In this document: positions 28,431-37,481 of the stretch, one piece after another
How the letters are laid out: every line of letters starts with the position of its first letter
Numbering within the stretch: position 1 is the stretch's first letter
NCBI RefSeq assembly: GCF_033170385.1
Contig: NZ_CP126170.1
Span: 1,822,001 to 1,886,000, forward strand
Direction of reading: 5' to 3'
Length of the DNA stretch: 64,000 nucleotides
Origin: Xanthomonas rydalmerensis
Lineage (GTDB): Bacteria; Pseudomonadota; Gammaproteobacteria; Xanthomonadales; Xanthomonadaceae
Notes under the pieces: model-generated
What the model saw: only the letters and a program-made list of their open reading frames with translations
Database searches by the model: none
What the model was told of the DNA's origin: nothing
Position numbers and translations under genes: made by a program

Positions 28431-28979
28431 ATGGATATCGGCGCCCGCCTGCACCGGGTTCGCACCGCCCACGGCCTGAGCCAGCGCGAGCTGGCCAAGC
28501 GGGTGGGCGTGACCAACAGCACCATCTCGTTGATCGAGCAGAACAAGGTCAGCCCGTCGGTCAGTTCGCTGAAGAAGGTGCTGGACGGCATCCCGATCTC
28601 GCTGGCCGAATTCTTCACCCTGGACCTGGACGCCGGCGCGGCCGATGCACCGTTCTACCGCGCCGACGAATTGCCCGACGTCGGCAGCGACGGCATCCAC
28701 TACTACCTGGTCGGCCGGCATCGCCCGCAGCGGCAGATGTGCATCCTGCGCGAGGTGATGCCGCCCGGCAGCGACACCGGCAGTGCGATGCTGGTGCACG
28801 ACGGCGAAGAGGGCGGGGTGGTGGTGGTCGGCGAAGTGGAGATCACCGTCGGCAGCCAGGTGCGGGTGCTGCGCGCCGGCGAAGGCTACTATTTCGAGAG
28901 CCGGGTGCCGCACCGGTTCCGCAACGTCGGCAGCGAGACCGCGGTGCTGGTCAGCGCCAATACGCCGGCCACGTTCTGA
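28431..28979 (+). CDS. XRE-cupin transcriptional regulator (PuuR-like)
   Basis: A 182-residue regulator with an N-terminal helix-turn-helix (residues about 7-60, [23 protein letters not shown]) and a C-terminal cupin (about 105-180, ending [15 protein letters not shown]). This layout is that of PuuR, the putrescine-responsive repressor of E. coli. It heads a two-gene rightward unit with an aldehyde dehydrogenase 70 bases on, and is divergent from a transaminase/alanine dehydrogenase pair. It probably represses both units and is released by a polyamine or its product (inference). Confidence 0.93.
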   Translation: MDIGARLHRVRTAHGLSQRELAKRVGVTNSTISLIEQNKVSPSVSSLKKVLDGIPISLAEFFTLDLDAGAADAPFYRADELPDVGSDGIHYYLVGRHRPQRQMCILREVMPPGSDTGSAMLVHDGEEGGVVVVGEVEITVGSQVRVLRAGEGYYFESRVPHRFRNVGSETAVLVSANTPATF

Positions 28980-29049
28980 GCCGCATGCGCACCGCGCCGC
29001 CGCTGGCCGTCGCGTTCTTCCGATCCTTCCTTCGCAGCAGGAGTTCCCG

Positions 29050-30552
29050 ATGACCGCACCCCGCACCCGCGACGCCTGGCAGGCGATGGCCGACACGCTG
29101 CGTCCGCGGACCCAGGCCTTCATCGACGGCCGCTATGTGGATGCCGCCAGCGGCAAGACCTTCGACTGCATCAGCCCGATCGATGGCCGCCTGCTCGGCC
29201 GCGTCGCCGAGGGCGAGGCCGAGGACATCGACCGCGCGGTCGCCGCGGCACGGCGCAGCTTCGAGGCCGGGCACTGGTCGCAGGCCAAGCCGGCGCAGCG
29301 CAAGAAGACCCTGCTGGCGCTGGCCCAGTTGGTCGAACGCCACGCCGACGAACTGGCCTTGCTGGAGTCGCTGGACATGGGCAAGCCGGTGCGCGATGCG
29401 CGCCGGGTCGACCTGGCGGCGACGGTGCGCTGCCTGTCCTGGACCGCCGAGGCGGTGGACAAGCTGTACGGCGAAGTGGCGCCGACCGGGCAGGACGAAC
29501 TGGGCTTGATCACCCGCGAGCCGCTGGGCGTGGTCGGCGCGATCGTGCCGTGGAATTTCCCGTTGCTGATGGCGGCGTGGAAGATCGCGCCGGCGCTGGC
29601 CGCGGGCAACTCGGTGGTGCTCAAACCGTCGGAAAAATCGCCGTTGAGCGCGCTGCGCCTGGCCGAGCTGGTGGCCGAAGCCGGCATACCCGACGGCGTG
29701 TTCAACGTGGTGCCGGGCTTCGGCAAGGGCGCTGGCGAGCCGCTGGCGCTGCACATGGACGTGGACGGGCTGGTGTTCACCGGCTCCACCGCGGTCGGTC
29801 GGCGCCTGCTGCAGTGCGCCGGGCTGTCGAACATGAAGCGCGCCTACATGGAATGCGGCGGCAAGAGCCCGAACCTGGTGTTCGCCGATGCGCCGGACCT
29901 GGAGCAGGCGGCGCAGGCGGCGGCCGCGGCGATCTTCTACAACCAGGGCGAAGTCTGCACCGCGGCCTCGCGTCTGCTGGTGGAGCGCTCGATCAAGGAC
30001 AACTTCGTCGAGCGCGTGGTCGCCGCCGGCCGCGCGCTGCAGCCGCGGCATCCGTTCGACGACGACGCGGCCATGGGCGCGTTGGTGGACGAGACCCAGA
30101 CCCACCGCGTGCTCGACTACATCGCCCGCGGCAACGCCGAAGGCGCGCGCCTGCTGCTCGGTGGCAAGCGCGTGGAGGTGGTGCCCGGCGGCTGCTACGT
30201 GGAGCCGACCATCTTCGACGAAGTCGGCCACGAACACACCATCGCCCGCGAGGAGATCTTCGGCCCGGTGCTGTCGGTGATCGCCTTCGACGACGAGGCG
30301 CACGCCCTGCGCATGGCCAACGACAGCGACTACGGCCTGGCGGCGGGCGTGTGGACCCGCGACATCGGCCGCGCGCACCGCGTGGCGCGCAAGCTGCGCG
30401 CCGGCAGCGTGTGGGTGAACTACTGGGACGGCGGCGACATGACCGCCCCGTTCGGCGGCTACAAGCAATCGGGCAACGGCCGCGACAAGTCGCTGCATGC
30501 CTTCGACAAGTACACGGAGATGAAGGCGACCTGGATCAATCTGGGTGGTTAG
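29050..30552 (+). CDS. puuC: Aldehyde dehydrogenase, PuuC-like
   Basis: A 500-residue NAD(P)-dependent aldehyde dehydrogenase. Catalytic Cys303 in [11 protein letters not shown] and Glu268 in MECGGKSPN are present, with GSTAVGRRL for coenzyme binding. The start, [20 protein letters not shown], resembles gamma-glutamyl-gamma-aminobutyraldehyde dehydrogenases (PuuC) that oxidise the aldehyde step of putrescine breakdown. AGCAGGAG precedes the ATG at 29050. Co-transcription with the PuuR-like gene supports the assignment. The rest of the putrescine genes lie about 14 kb away, so the pathway is split into two loci. Confidence 0.9.
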   Translation: MTAPRTRDAWQAMADTLRPRTQAFIDGRYVDAASGKTFDCISPIDGRLLGRVAEGEAEDIDRAVAAARRSFEAGHWSQAKPAQRKKTLLALAQLVERHADELALLESLDMGKPVRDARRVDLAATVRCLSWTAEAVDKLYGEVAPTGQDELGLITREPLGVVGAIVPWNFPLLMAAWKIAPALAAGNSVVLKPSEKSPLSALRLAELVAEAGIPDGVFNVVPGFGKGAGEPLALHMDVDGLVFTGSTAVGRRLLQCAGLSNMKRAYMECGGKSPNLVFADAPDLEQAAQAAAAAIFYNQGEVCTAASRLLVERSIKDNFVERVVAAGRALQPRHPFDDDAAMGALVDETQTHRVLDYIARGNAEGARLLLGGKRVEVVPGGCYVEPTIFDEVGHEHTIAREEIFGPVLSVIAFDDEAHALRMANDSDYGLAAGVWTRDIGRAHRVARKLRAGSVWVNYWDGGDMTAPFGGYKQSGNGRDKSLHAFDKYTEMKATWINLGG

Positions 30553-30556
30553 CGGA

Positions 30557-30758
30557 GATTGGGGAGTCGGGATTGGGGATTGGTCAAAAGCGCAGCTGCG
30601 GGCGCGGATGTCGTAGGAGCGGCTTCAGCCGCGACAGGCGTTTCTGGTAACGCCATCGCGGCTGAAGCCGCTCCTACAACGACGGCGGTGTTCCCGAAAC
30701 GACAGCGGTGCTCCAGGTCGCAGTACAGCCAATCATCCCCAATCCCGACTCCCCAATC
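30557..30758. repeat. Nested inverted repeats: family B arms around a family A palindrome
   Basis: Outer arms at 30557-30583 (starting GATTGGGGAGTCGGGATT) and 30729-30758 are complementary apart from a three-base insertion. Inside them lies a family A palindrome at 30613-30677. The right arm runs into the 3' end of the DUF1203 gene and encodes its last residues and stop. Confidence 0.88.
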
Positions 30759-31230
30759 CCGGCTCCCGCTCCACCCGGCACGCAAAACAGCCTTGCCGCG
30801 CATGATGCAGGTGCAGGTAGCGCACCTGCGGGTCGGCGAAGGCGCAGGCGATCGCGGTGGCGATGCGTTCGCCCGGTTGCACGTCGGCGGTGATCAGCAT
30901 GTCGCGGGCATCGTAGCCGCGCAGCGAGATCAGGCGGCGGACGATGGCATCGGGCACCTCGCCCGGCGCCGGTGCGGCGGTGACGACATGGCGGCGCACG
31001 TAGATCGGGCCGGCGGCGCGGTACGGCGTCTGCGCGGGTTGATGCAGATAGTGCAGCAACAGCAGTTCCTCGCCGGGCCGTGCGTCCTCCAGGCTGATCC
31101 TGCAGGGATAACCCAGCGCGCTGTCGGCGTGGAGCCGTTGCGCGTGGCGCTCCTGCAGTTGGGCGTCGTCGAGGTCGAACAGGGCGGCGAACGGCGCGGC
31201 CGGCAGGCCGACACAACGGAAGCTGGACAT
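30733..31230 (-). CDS. DUF1203 family protein
   Basis: A 165-residue cytoplasmic protein of the DUF1203 family, function unknown. The family core is visible as PCRISLEDARPGEELLLLHYLHQPAQTPY (about 42-70), GPIYVRR, and RLISLRGYDARDMLITADV near 99-117. The last nine residues (PGLGSRDWG) and the stop codon are encoded by the arm of a family B repeat, so the original C-terminus has probably been replaced. The normal family end, YLHLHHARQGCFAC, is intact just before it, so function may be kept. Confidence 0.85.
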   Translation of the reverse strand: MSSFRCVGLPAAPFAALFDLDDAQLQERHAQRLHADSALGYPCRISLEDARPGEELLLLHYLHQPAQTPYRAAGPIYVRRHVVTAAPAPGEVPDAIVRRLISLRGYDARDMLITADVQPGERIATAIACAFADPQVRYLHLHHARQGCFACRVEREPGLGSRDWG

Positions 31231-31468
31231 GGGCGCTCCAGGAGCGGATTGGAGCGCGCAGCGTGCCGGTCACCGCGACGGCGTGCTGGCCGCATTCGGA
31301 CGCGGCATTCGTGCGGCGCCGGGACCGGCGCGTGACACAGCATCGGGGCAAGCCGCATGCACGGAGGGCGATGACGCGCCACCGTGGCGGTGCGTCGCCG
31401 CTTCGGTACTTGGACAGGCCGCGCGTGTCGATAACGACGGCGCGGCCTGCCGATGGCGCGTTCCCGCC

Positions 31469-32059
31469 TCAGCGCGGGACGTAGTCGGCGAAGCCGACCG
31501 GATGCTTCGGATCGGCCGACTGCACCTTGTCGCCGTCCTTGACCAGCGCCTCGGCGTCGGGCGTGGGATTGGGGTTCATTTCCCAGCGCTGCTGGATGCG
31601 CTTGTGGAACAGCCACTGCTTGCGCTGCGGGTCGTAGCGGAAGGTGATGAAGTCGGTCCAGTGCTGGCCGCAGGACACCCCGTTCTGCACGGTGAAGTAG
31701 CGGCCCTTGGCGGCGAACGGATCCTCGTCGGGATCGAACGGATCGCACTGGCCGCCCTGGTCGCGCTTGAGGATCACATGGTCGTTGCGCGCCGCCAGCC
31801 GGTAGTGGCCGTCTGCCAGTTGCACGAAGATCAGCAGCGGTCGTGCCGGGGCCGGATCGCGCTGCGCTTCGCCGCGCTGCTGCAACGCGACCAGGTAGTC
31901 GGCACGGCCGTCGCCATCGAGATCGGCCTGCAACTGCGCCAGCGGCTGGTAGCCGGACGGCACCTGACGCAGCACATCGGTGGGCAGTGCGGCGGCGTGG
32001 GCGAGGTGGCTGGCGAGCAGCAGGCTGGCGGCGAGGCCGAAGCGGTAGGGAAGGGGCAT
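31469..32059 (-). CDS. Secreted hypothetical protein with EF-hand-like motif
   Basis: A 196-residue exported protein. A signal peptide covers residues 1-22 (ending HLAHA before Ala). DLDGDGRAD at 46-54 has the Asp spacing of a calcium-binding loop like those in FG-GAP repeats. Two cysteines (in GGQCDPFDPDEDPF and NGVSCGQHW) could form a disulfide. The rest is not recognised. The ATG at 32059 is chosen because the signal begins there; the long open frame upstream looks like noise. Function unknown. Confidence 0.78.
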   Translation of the reverse strand: MPLPYRFGLAASLLLASHLAHAAALPTDVLRQVPSGYQPLAQLQADLDGDGRADYLVALQQRGEAQRDPAPARPLLIFVQLADGHYRLAARNDHVILKRDQGGQCDPFDPDEDPFAAKGRYFTVQNGVSCGQHWTDFITFRYDPQRKQWLFHKRIQQRWEMNPNPTPDAEALVKDGDKVQSADPKHPVGFADYVPR

Positions 32060-32360
32060 GGGACGATTTCGCAGGCAAGGGGGCGCAAGCCTAACCGACC
32101 GGGCAGGCTCCGGCGGAATCGCGCATTGGCCGGCGTCGCGTGCGCTGGCGGATCGGCGGGGGCCGCGCCCGGCGGTCGTGCGCCGCACAAGGATTGGCGA
32201 GCCGCACACTTCCGGCCGATGGCGCGGCACCACTGCGCGTTTTGTACTACGCTCGGCGCGTGCGGTCGCGCGTCGGCGGGCCGTTCGCAGGCGGCATCGT
32301 GCAGAGGCCGCCGGCACGTCATCCGCACCCAGGGCGCCGACGCATCCGAGGGGACACCAG
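32060..32360. other. Gene-free spacer before the OFA transporter gene
   Basis: About 300 bases between divergent genes. I see no gene and no repeat. The only AT-leaning patch is TTTTGTACTACG near 32241-32252, which could hold a -10 (TACTAC) without a recognisable -35. Confidence 0.4.
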
Positions 32361-34043
32361 ATGAACGACTTGCACCGCGTTGCCGGTTCCGCGCCGACCG
32401 ATCGTGCCGGCCTGCTCTCGAAGGAACGCATCGTTGCCGGGCCGGGCTTCAACCGCTGGCTGGTGCCGCCTGCGGCATTGGCGATCCACCTGTGCATCGG
32501 CATGGCCTATGGCTTCAGCGTGTTCTGGCTGCCGCTGTCCAAGGCGCTGGGCATCACTGAGGCGGTGGCCTGCCCGGCCGACATGGGCTTCCTGGCGCGC
32601 ATCGTCTCGGCCAGCTGCGACTGGAAGATCAGCGAACTGCAGTGGATGTACACGCTGTTCTTCGTGTTGCTGGGTTGCTCGGCGGCGCTGTGGGGCGGCT
32701 GGCTGGAACGCGCCGGCCCGCGCAAGGCCGGCGTGGTCGCGGCGCTGTGCTGGTGTGGCGGGCTGGTGATCTCGGCGCTGGGCATCCACCTGCACCAGAT
32801 CTGGCTGCTGTGGCTGGGCTCGGGCGTGATCGGCGGCATCGGCCTGGGGCTGGGCTACATCTCGCCGGTGTCCACGCTGATCAAATGGTTCCCGGACCGT
32901 CGCGGCATGGCCACCGGCATGGCGATCATGGGCTTCGGCGGCGGCGCGATGATCGGCAGCCCGCTGGCCGACGCGCTGATGCGGCATTTCGCCGGCCCCG
33001 GCTCGGTGGGGGTGAAGGAAACCTTCCTGGTCATGGCTGGCCTGTACTTCGTGTTCATGATGGCCGGCGCGTTCGGTTACCGGGTGCCCCCCAGCGGCTG
33101 GACCCCGGCCGGCTGGAGCGCGCCGACCGCCAGCGCCAACGCCATGATCACCGCGAACCACGTGCACGTGCGCAAGGTCTGGGGCATCCCGCAGTTCTGG
33201 CTGCTGTGGGGCGTGCTGTGCCTGAACGTGTCGGCCGGCATCGGCGTGATCGGCATGGCCTCGCCGATGCTGCAGGAGGTGTTCGGCGGCCGCCTGATCG
33301 GCGTGAACGCCGGCTTCGCCAGCCTCGATCCCACGCAACTGGCGGCCATTGCCGCCATCGCCGCCGGCTTCACCGGCCTGCTCAGCCTGTTCAACATCGG
33401 CGGGCGCTTCTTCTGGGCCAGCATGTCCGACAAGCTCGGCCGCAAGCACACCTACTCGCTGTTCTTCGTGCTCGGCATCGCCCTGTACGCGGCGGCGCCG
33501 TGGGCCGGCAAGCTCGGCGGCACTGCGCTGTTCGTGGGCATCTTCTGCGTGATCGTGTCGATGTACGGCGGCGGCTTCGCCACCATCCCCGCGTACCTGG
33601 CCGACCTGTTCGGCACGCAGATGGTCGGCGCCATCCACGGCCGCCTGCTGACCGCCTGGGCCACCGCCGGCATCCTCGGCCCGGTGGTGGTCGGCTACAT
33701 GCGTGAGTACCAGTTGGGCATGGGCGTGCCGCCCTCACAGGTGTACAACACCACCATGTACATCCTGGCGGGGATGCTGGTGCTGGGCCTGATCTGCAAC
33801 CTGCTGGTACGGCCGGTGGCGGCCAGGCACTTCATGACCCCGGAGGAGCTGGCCGCGGAGAAGCTGCTGGCCCACGAGCGGGTCGGCCGCAGCGGGCAGG
33901 CGTCGCCGGATGCGGCGCAGCTGGCGGTGGTCGGCCGCGGCGGCAATCCGCTGCTGCTGGCGCTGGCCTGGCTGGCGGTCGGGCTGCCGATGCTGTGGGG
34001 CATCTGGGTCACCCTGCAGAAAGCGTTCGTGCTGTTCCACTGA
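32361..34043 (+). CDS. OFA-type MFS transporter (oxalate/formate antiporter family)
   Basis: A 560-residue inner-membrane carrier with about 12 hydrophobic segments and OFA features: PPAALAIHLCIGMAYGFSVF in the first helix, WFPDRRGMATGMAIMGFGGGA in the fifth to sixth region, and GRFFWASMSDKLGRKHTYSLF near the middle. Family members carry formate, oxalate and other monocarboxylates. The fdhD gene starts 15 bases after its stop and a formate-dehydrogenase-like gene follows, so formate is a reasonable substrate (inference). The ATG at 32361 follows GAGGGGA. Confidence 0.9.
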   Translation: MNDLHRVAGSAPTDRAGLLSKERIVAGPGFNRWLVPPAALAIHLCIGMAYGFSVFWLPLSKALGITEAVACPADMGFLARIVSASCDWKISELQWMYTLFFVLLGCSAALWGGWLERAGPRKAGVVAALCWCGGLVISALGIHLHQIWLLWLGSGVIGGIGLGLGYISPVSTLIKWFPDRRGMATGMAIMGFGGGAMIGSPLADALMRHFAGPGSVGVKETFLVMAGLYFVFMMAGAFGYRVPPSGWTPAGWSAPTASANAMITANHVHVRKVWGIPQFWLLWGVLCLNVSAGIGVIGMASPMLQEVFGGRLIGVNAGFASLDPTQLAAIAAIAAGFTGLLSLFNIGGRFFWASMSDKLGRKHTYSLFFVLGIALYAAAPWAGKLGGTALFVGIFCVIVSMYGGGFATIPAYLADLFGTQMVGAIHGRLLTAWATAGILGPVVVGYMREYQLGMGVPPSQVYNTTMYILAGMLVLGLICNLLVRPVAARHFMTPEELAAEKLLAHERVGRSGQASPDAAQLAVVGRGGNPLLLALAWLAVGLPMLWGIWVTLQKAFVLFH

Positions 34044-34058
34044 ATCCGGAGAATCGCG

Positions 34059-34898
34059 ATGTATTCGGGTGCGTCATCCAGGCCAGGTGCGGTCGCGCGC
34101 GGCGTGCACCGCCATCGCGACGGGCGCACGACCATCGCCCAGGACCTGGTGGCGGCCGAGGTGCCGGTGGCGTTCGCCTACAACGACACGCCGTTCGTGG
34201 TGATGATGGCCACGCCGGAAGACCTGGAGGATTTCGCGCTGGGCTTCTCGCTCAGCGAGGGCATCGTCGAGACGCCGGCGCAGTTGCGCATCGAGGCGGT
34301 GGAGACCTATCTGGAGGGCGTGTCGCTGCGCCTGCGGATCCCGCCGGCGCAGGCCGCGGCGTTGCAGGCGCGGCGCCGCAACCTTGATGGGCGCAGCGGC
34401 TGCGGGGTGTGCGGCAGCGAGTCGCTGGAGGCGGTGCTGCGCACGCCGCGGCCGGTGCCGGCCGGCGCGCCCATCGTGGCCGCGGCGCTGGCCCGCGCCT
34501 TGCGTGCCTTGCGTGCGCGGCAGACCCTCAACGCGCTGACCGGCGCCACCCATGCCGCCGCCTGGGCCGATGCGCAGGGCGACCTGCAACTGATCCGCGA
34601 AGACGTCGGCCGCCATAACGCGCTGGACAAGCTGATCGGCGCCTTGGTCGGCGCCGGTCTCGATCCCGGCGCCGGCTTTGCCGTGGTGACCAGCCGCGCC
34701 AGCTACGAGATGGCGCTGAAGGCCACCCAGGCCGGCATCCCGCTGCTGGCCGCCATTTCCGCACCCACCGCGCTGGCCGTCGCGCTCGCCGACAGCGCCG
34801 GCCTGACCCTGATCGGCTTCGCCCGCGATCACGATTACGTCGTCTACAGCCATCCGCAGCGCCTAGCGCAGACCGAACCCGCCGGAGAGCCCGCATGA
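34059..34898 (+). CDS. fdhD: Formate dehydrogenase sulfurtransferase FdhD
   Basis: A 279-residue accessory protein that passes sulfur from a cysteine desulfurase to the molybdenum cofactor of formate dehydrogenases. The catalytic cysteine pair is Cys115 and Cys118 in RSGCGVCG. The family blocks LREDVGRHNALDK (as LIREDVGRHNALDKLIG) and SRASYEMALKATQAGIP are intact. The stop overlaps the ATG of the oxidoreductase gene by four bases, and the transporter gene ends 15 bases before it, so all are one operon. Confidence 0.96.
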   Translation: MYSGASSRPGAVARGVHRHRDGRTTIAQDLVAAEVPVAFAYNDTPFVVMMATPEDLEDFALGFSLSEGIVETPAQLRIEAVETYLEGVSLRLRIPPAQAAALQARRRNLDGRSGCGVCGSESLEAVLRTPRPVPAGAPIVAAALARALRALRARQTLNALTGATHAAAWADAQGDLQLIREDVGRHNALDKLIGALVGAGLDPGAGFAVVTSRASYEMALKATQAGIPLLAAISAPTALAVALADSAGLTLIGFARDHDYVVYSHPQRLAQTEPAGEPA

Positions 34899-37243
34899 GC
34901 AAGAAGACCATCCAGCCGTACACGCAACCGGCCGGCGGTTGGGGCGCGCTGCGCGCCGTGGCCAAGCACCTGATGGAGCAGGACGTGGCGGTGCAGGGGG
35001 CCAAGACCCTGCTGCACGCCAACCAGCCCGACGGCTTCGACTGTCCCGGCTGCGCCTGGCCCGACCGCGACCACACCTCCACGTTCGAGTTCTGCGAGAA
35101 CGGCGCCAAGGCGGTGGCCGCCGAATCCACCGCACGCCGCGCCACGCCGGAGCTGTTCGCCCAGCACAGCGTCGCGCAACTGGCGCGCTACAGCGACTAC
35201 TGGCTGGAAGGGCAGGGCCGGCTGACCCAGCCGCTGCGCTACGACGCCGACACCGATCACTACGTGCCGATCGACTGGGATGCGGCGTTCGCGCTGATCG
35301 CCCAGCACCTCAATGGCTTGGCCTCGCCGGACGAGGCGATCTTCTACACCTCCGGCCGCACCAGCAACGAAGCCGCGTTCCTGTACCAGCTGTTCGTGCG
35401 CGAGTTCGGCACCAACAACTTCCCGGACTGCTCCAACATGTGCCACGAGCCGTCCGGCACTGCGCTCAAGGCGCAGATCGGGGTCGGCAAGGGCACCGTC
35501 TCGCTGCAGGATTTCGAACTGGCCGATGCGATCTTCATCTTCGGCCAGAACCCGGGCACCAACCATCCGCGCATGCTCGGCGAACTGCGCCAGGCGGCCA
35601 AGCGTGGCGCGGCGATCGTCTCGTTCAACCCGTTGCGCGAACGCGGCCTGGAGAAATTCGCCGATCCGCAGGACAAGCTGGAGATGCTGCACAACGGCTC
35701 CACGCGCATCTCCTCGGACTATTTCCAGCTGAAGATCGGCGGCGACCTGGCCGCGGTCAAGGGCATCATCAAGCATGTGCTGGAGCGCGATGCCGAGGCG
35801 GCCAGTGGCGGCCAGCCGCGGCTGCTGGACATGGAGTTCATCGACCGCCACACCGCCGGCTTCGAGGCCTTCGCCGCCGAGGTCGCGGCCGAGCCGTGGG
35901 ACACCATCGTCGAGGAATCCGGGCTGAGCGAGCCCGCACTGCGCAAGGCCGGCGAGATCTACCTCAAGGCCGAGCGGCTGATCGCCTGCTGGGGCATGGG
36001 CATCACCCAGCACAAGCATTCGGTGGCGACCATCCAGATGATCGCCAACCTGCTGCTGCTGCGCGGCCACCTCGGCCGCCCCGGCGCCGGCCTGTGCCCG
36101 GTACGTGGCCACAGCAATGTGCAGGGCGACCGCACCATGATGATCTACGAGCAGCCGCCACAGGCGTTCCTGGACCGGCTGCAGAAGGTGTTCGGCTTCG
36201 CCCCGCCGCGCGCGCCCGGCTACGACACGGTCGGTGCGATCGAGGCGATGGCCGACGGCCGCGCCAAGGTGTTCTTCGCCATGGGCGGCAATTTCGCCAC
36301 CGCCACGCCCGATACCGATGCCACCCATCGCGCGCTGCGCCGTTGCCAATTGACCGTTCACGTCACCACCAAGCTCAACCGCAGCCACCTGGTGCACGGG
36401 CGCGACGCGCTGATCCTGCCGTGCCTGGGCCGCACCGAGATCGACATCCAGGAGGGCGGACCGCAGCACGTCAGCGTCGAGGATTCGATGAGCATGGTGC
36501 ACCTGTCCGGCGGCATCAATCCGCCGGCCTCGCCGCAGTTGCTGTCCGAGCCGGCGATCGTGGCGGGCCTCGCCGAGGCCACGCTCGGTGCGCGCAGCAC
36601 GATACGCTGGCGCTGGCTGGTGGCCGACTACGATCGCATCCGCGACCTGATCGCGCAGATGTTCGACGACTTCGCCGACTTCAACGCGCGGGTGCGGGTG
36701 CCGGGCGGCTTTCGCCTGTCCAATGGCGCGCGCGATCGCGTGTGGGACACGCCCGAGGGCCGCGCGGTGTTCAAGCCGCATGCGGTGCCCACCGACAACC
36801 CGATCCACCGCGCACGCCGGGAGCATCCGGGCGAGTTGGTGTTCACCCTGGCCACCACGCGCTCGCACGACCAGTACAACACCACCATCTACGGCCTGGA
36901 CGACCGCTACCGCGGCGTGTTCGGCGAGCGCCGGGTGCTGTTCATCAACGCCGCCGACATCGCCGACCTGGGCATGCAGGCGGGCGACTGGGTGGACCTG
37001 CACAGCCTGTGCGAGGACGGCGTGCCGCGCCAGGCCAAGCGCTTCATGCTGGTCGAGTACAACATCCCGCGCGGCTGCCTGGCCGCCTACTACCCGGAGA
37101 CCAATGCGCTGGTGCCCTTGTCCAGCTTCGCCGACGAGGCGCGCACGCCCACCTCCAAGTCGATTCCGGTGGTGGTCACCGCACATCTGGCCGACGCCGC
37201 CGCGGCCGCCCCACGCGACATCGGTGTGGCGCTTGTCCGCTGA
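34895..37243 (+). CDS. FdhF/YdeP family molybdopterin oxidoreductase
   Basis: A 782-residue cytoplasmic molybdoenzyme of the FdhF/YdeP family. Cys50 and Cys53 (DCPGCAWPD) with Cys67 (FEFCENGAKA) are candidate iron-sulfur ligands. SGRTSNEAAFLYQLF and GQNPGTNHPRML are pterin-binding regions, and the C-terminal domain starts near ELVFTLATTRSHDQYNTT. At the catalytic region it has NMCHEPSGTALK, the YdeP-like version, with no in-frame TGA, so no selenocysteine. YdeP contributes to acid resistance in E. coli, so formate oxidation is not certain. It overlaps fdhD, which supports dependence on FdhD. Confidence 0.93.
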   Translation: MSKKTIQPYTQPAGGWGALRAVAKHLMEQDVAVQGAKTLLHANQPDGFDCPGCAWPDRDHTSTFEFCENGAKAVAAESTARRATPELFAQHSVAQLARYSDYWLEGQGRLTQPLRYDADTDHYVPIDWDAAFALIAQHLNGLASPDEAIFYTSGRTSNEAAFLYQLFVREFGTNNFPDCSNMCHEPSGTALKAQIGVGKGTVSLQDFELADAIFIFGQNPGTNHPRMLGELRQAAKRGAAIVSFNPLRERGLEKFADPQDKLEMLHNGSTRISSDYFQLKIGGDLAAVKGIIKHVLERDAEAASGGQPRLLDMEFIDRHTAGFEAFAAEVAAEPWDTIVEESGLSEPALRKAGEIYLKAERLIACWGMGITQHKHSVATIQMIANLLLLRGHLGRPGAGLCPVRGHSNVQGDRTMMIYEQPPQAFLDRLQKVFGFAPPRAPGYDTVGAIEAMADGRAKVFFAMGGNFATATPDTDATHRALRRCQLTVHVTTKLNRSHLVHGRDALILPCLGRTEIDIQEGGPQHVSVEDSMSMVHLSGGINPPASPQLLSEPAIVAGLAEATLGARSTIRWRWLVADYDRIRDLIAQMFDDFADFNARVRVPGGFRLSNGARDRVWDTPEGRAVFKPHAVPTDNPIHRARREHPGELVFTLATTRSHDQYNTTIYGLDDRYRGVFGERRVLFINAADIADLGMQAGDWVDLHSLCEDGVPRQAKRFMLVEYNIPRGCLAAYYPETNALVPLSSFADEARTPTSKSIPVVVTAHLADAAAAAPRDIGVALVR

Positions 37244-37481
37244 TCCGCTGCTGACCGCGCGCCTGCTGCCCTTGCTGGCCGAGGCGCCGGAGGGCATGGC
37301 CCTGGCCCGGGTGTGCAAGCGGCTGGACGTGCGCATGAGCGTGTTGTTGCGCACCCTGGCCTGGCTGGGCGATGCCGAACTCGCCGGGCAGGCGGGGCCG
37401 GGCTGGGTGCGGGTGGAACGGGCGGGCGAGCGCGAGCTAGCGGTGCTGACTGCCGCAGGTCGCGCACAACTGCCGCATTGA
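37224..37481 (+). CDS. Small winged-helix-like protein of the formate operon
   Basis: An 85-residue protein overlapping the end of the oxidoreductase gene by 20 bases in another frame. The GTG at 37224 or the TTG at 37233 could start it. LARVCKRLDVRMSVLLRTLAWLGDAEL looks like a helix-turn-helix with a following wing (GPGWVRVERAGERELAVLTAAGRAQL). Its position suggests regulation or maturation of the molybdoenzyme, but no function is established. The protein-like composition and helix pattern argue that it is real. Confidence 0.65.
   Translation: MWRLSADPLLTARLLPLLAEAPEGMALARVCKRLDVRMSVLLRTLAWLGDAELAGQAGPGWVRVERAGERELAVLTAAGRAQLPH

Noticed and set aside
34844..37354. An 836-codon antisense frame across the formate oxidoreductase gene
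   Set aside because: Typical GC-rich shadow frame, His/Arg/Gln-rich; the sense strand encodes a well-conserved molybdoenzyme.
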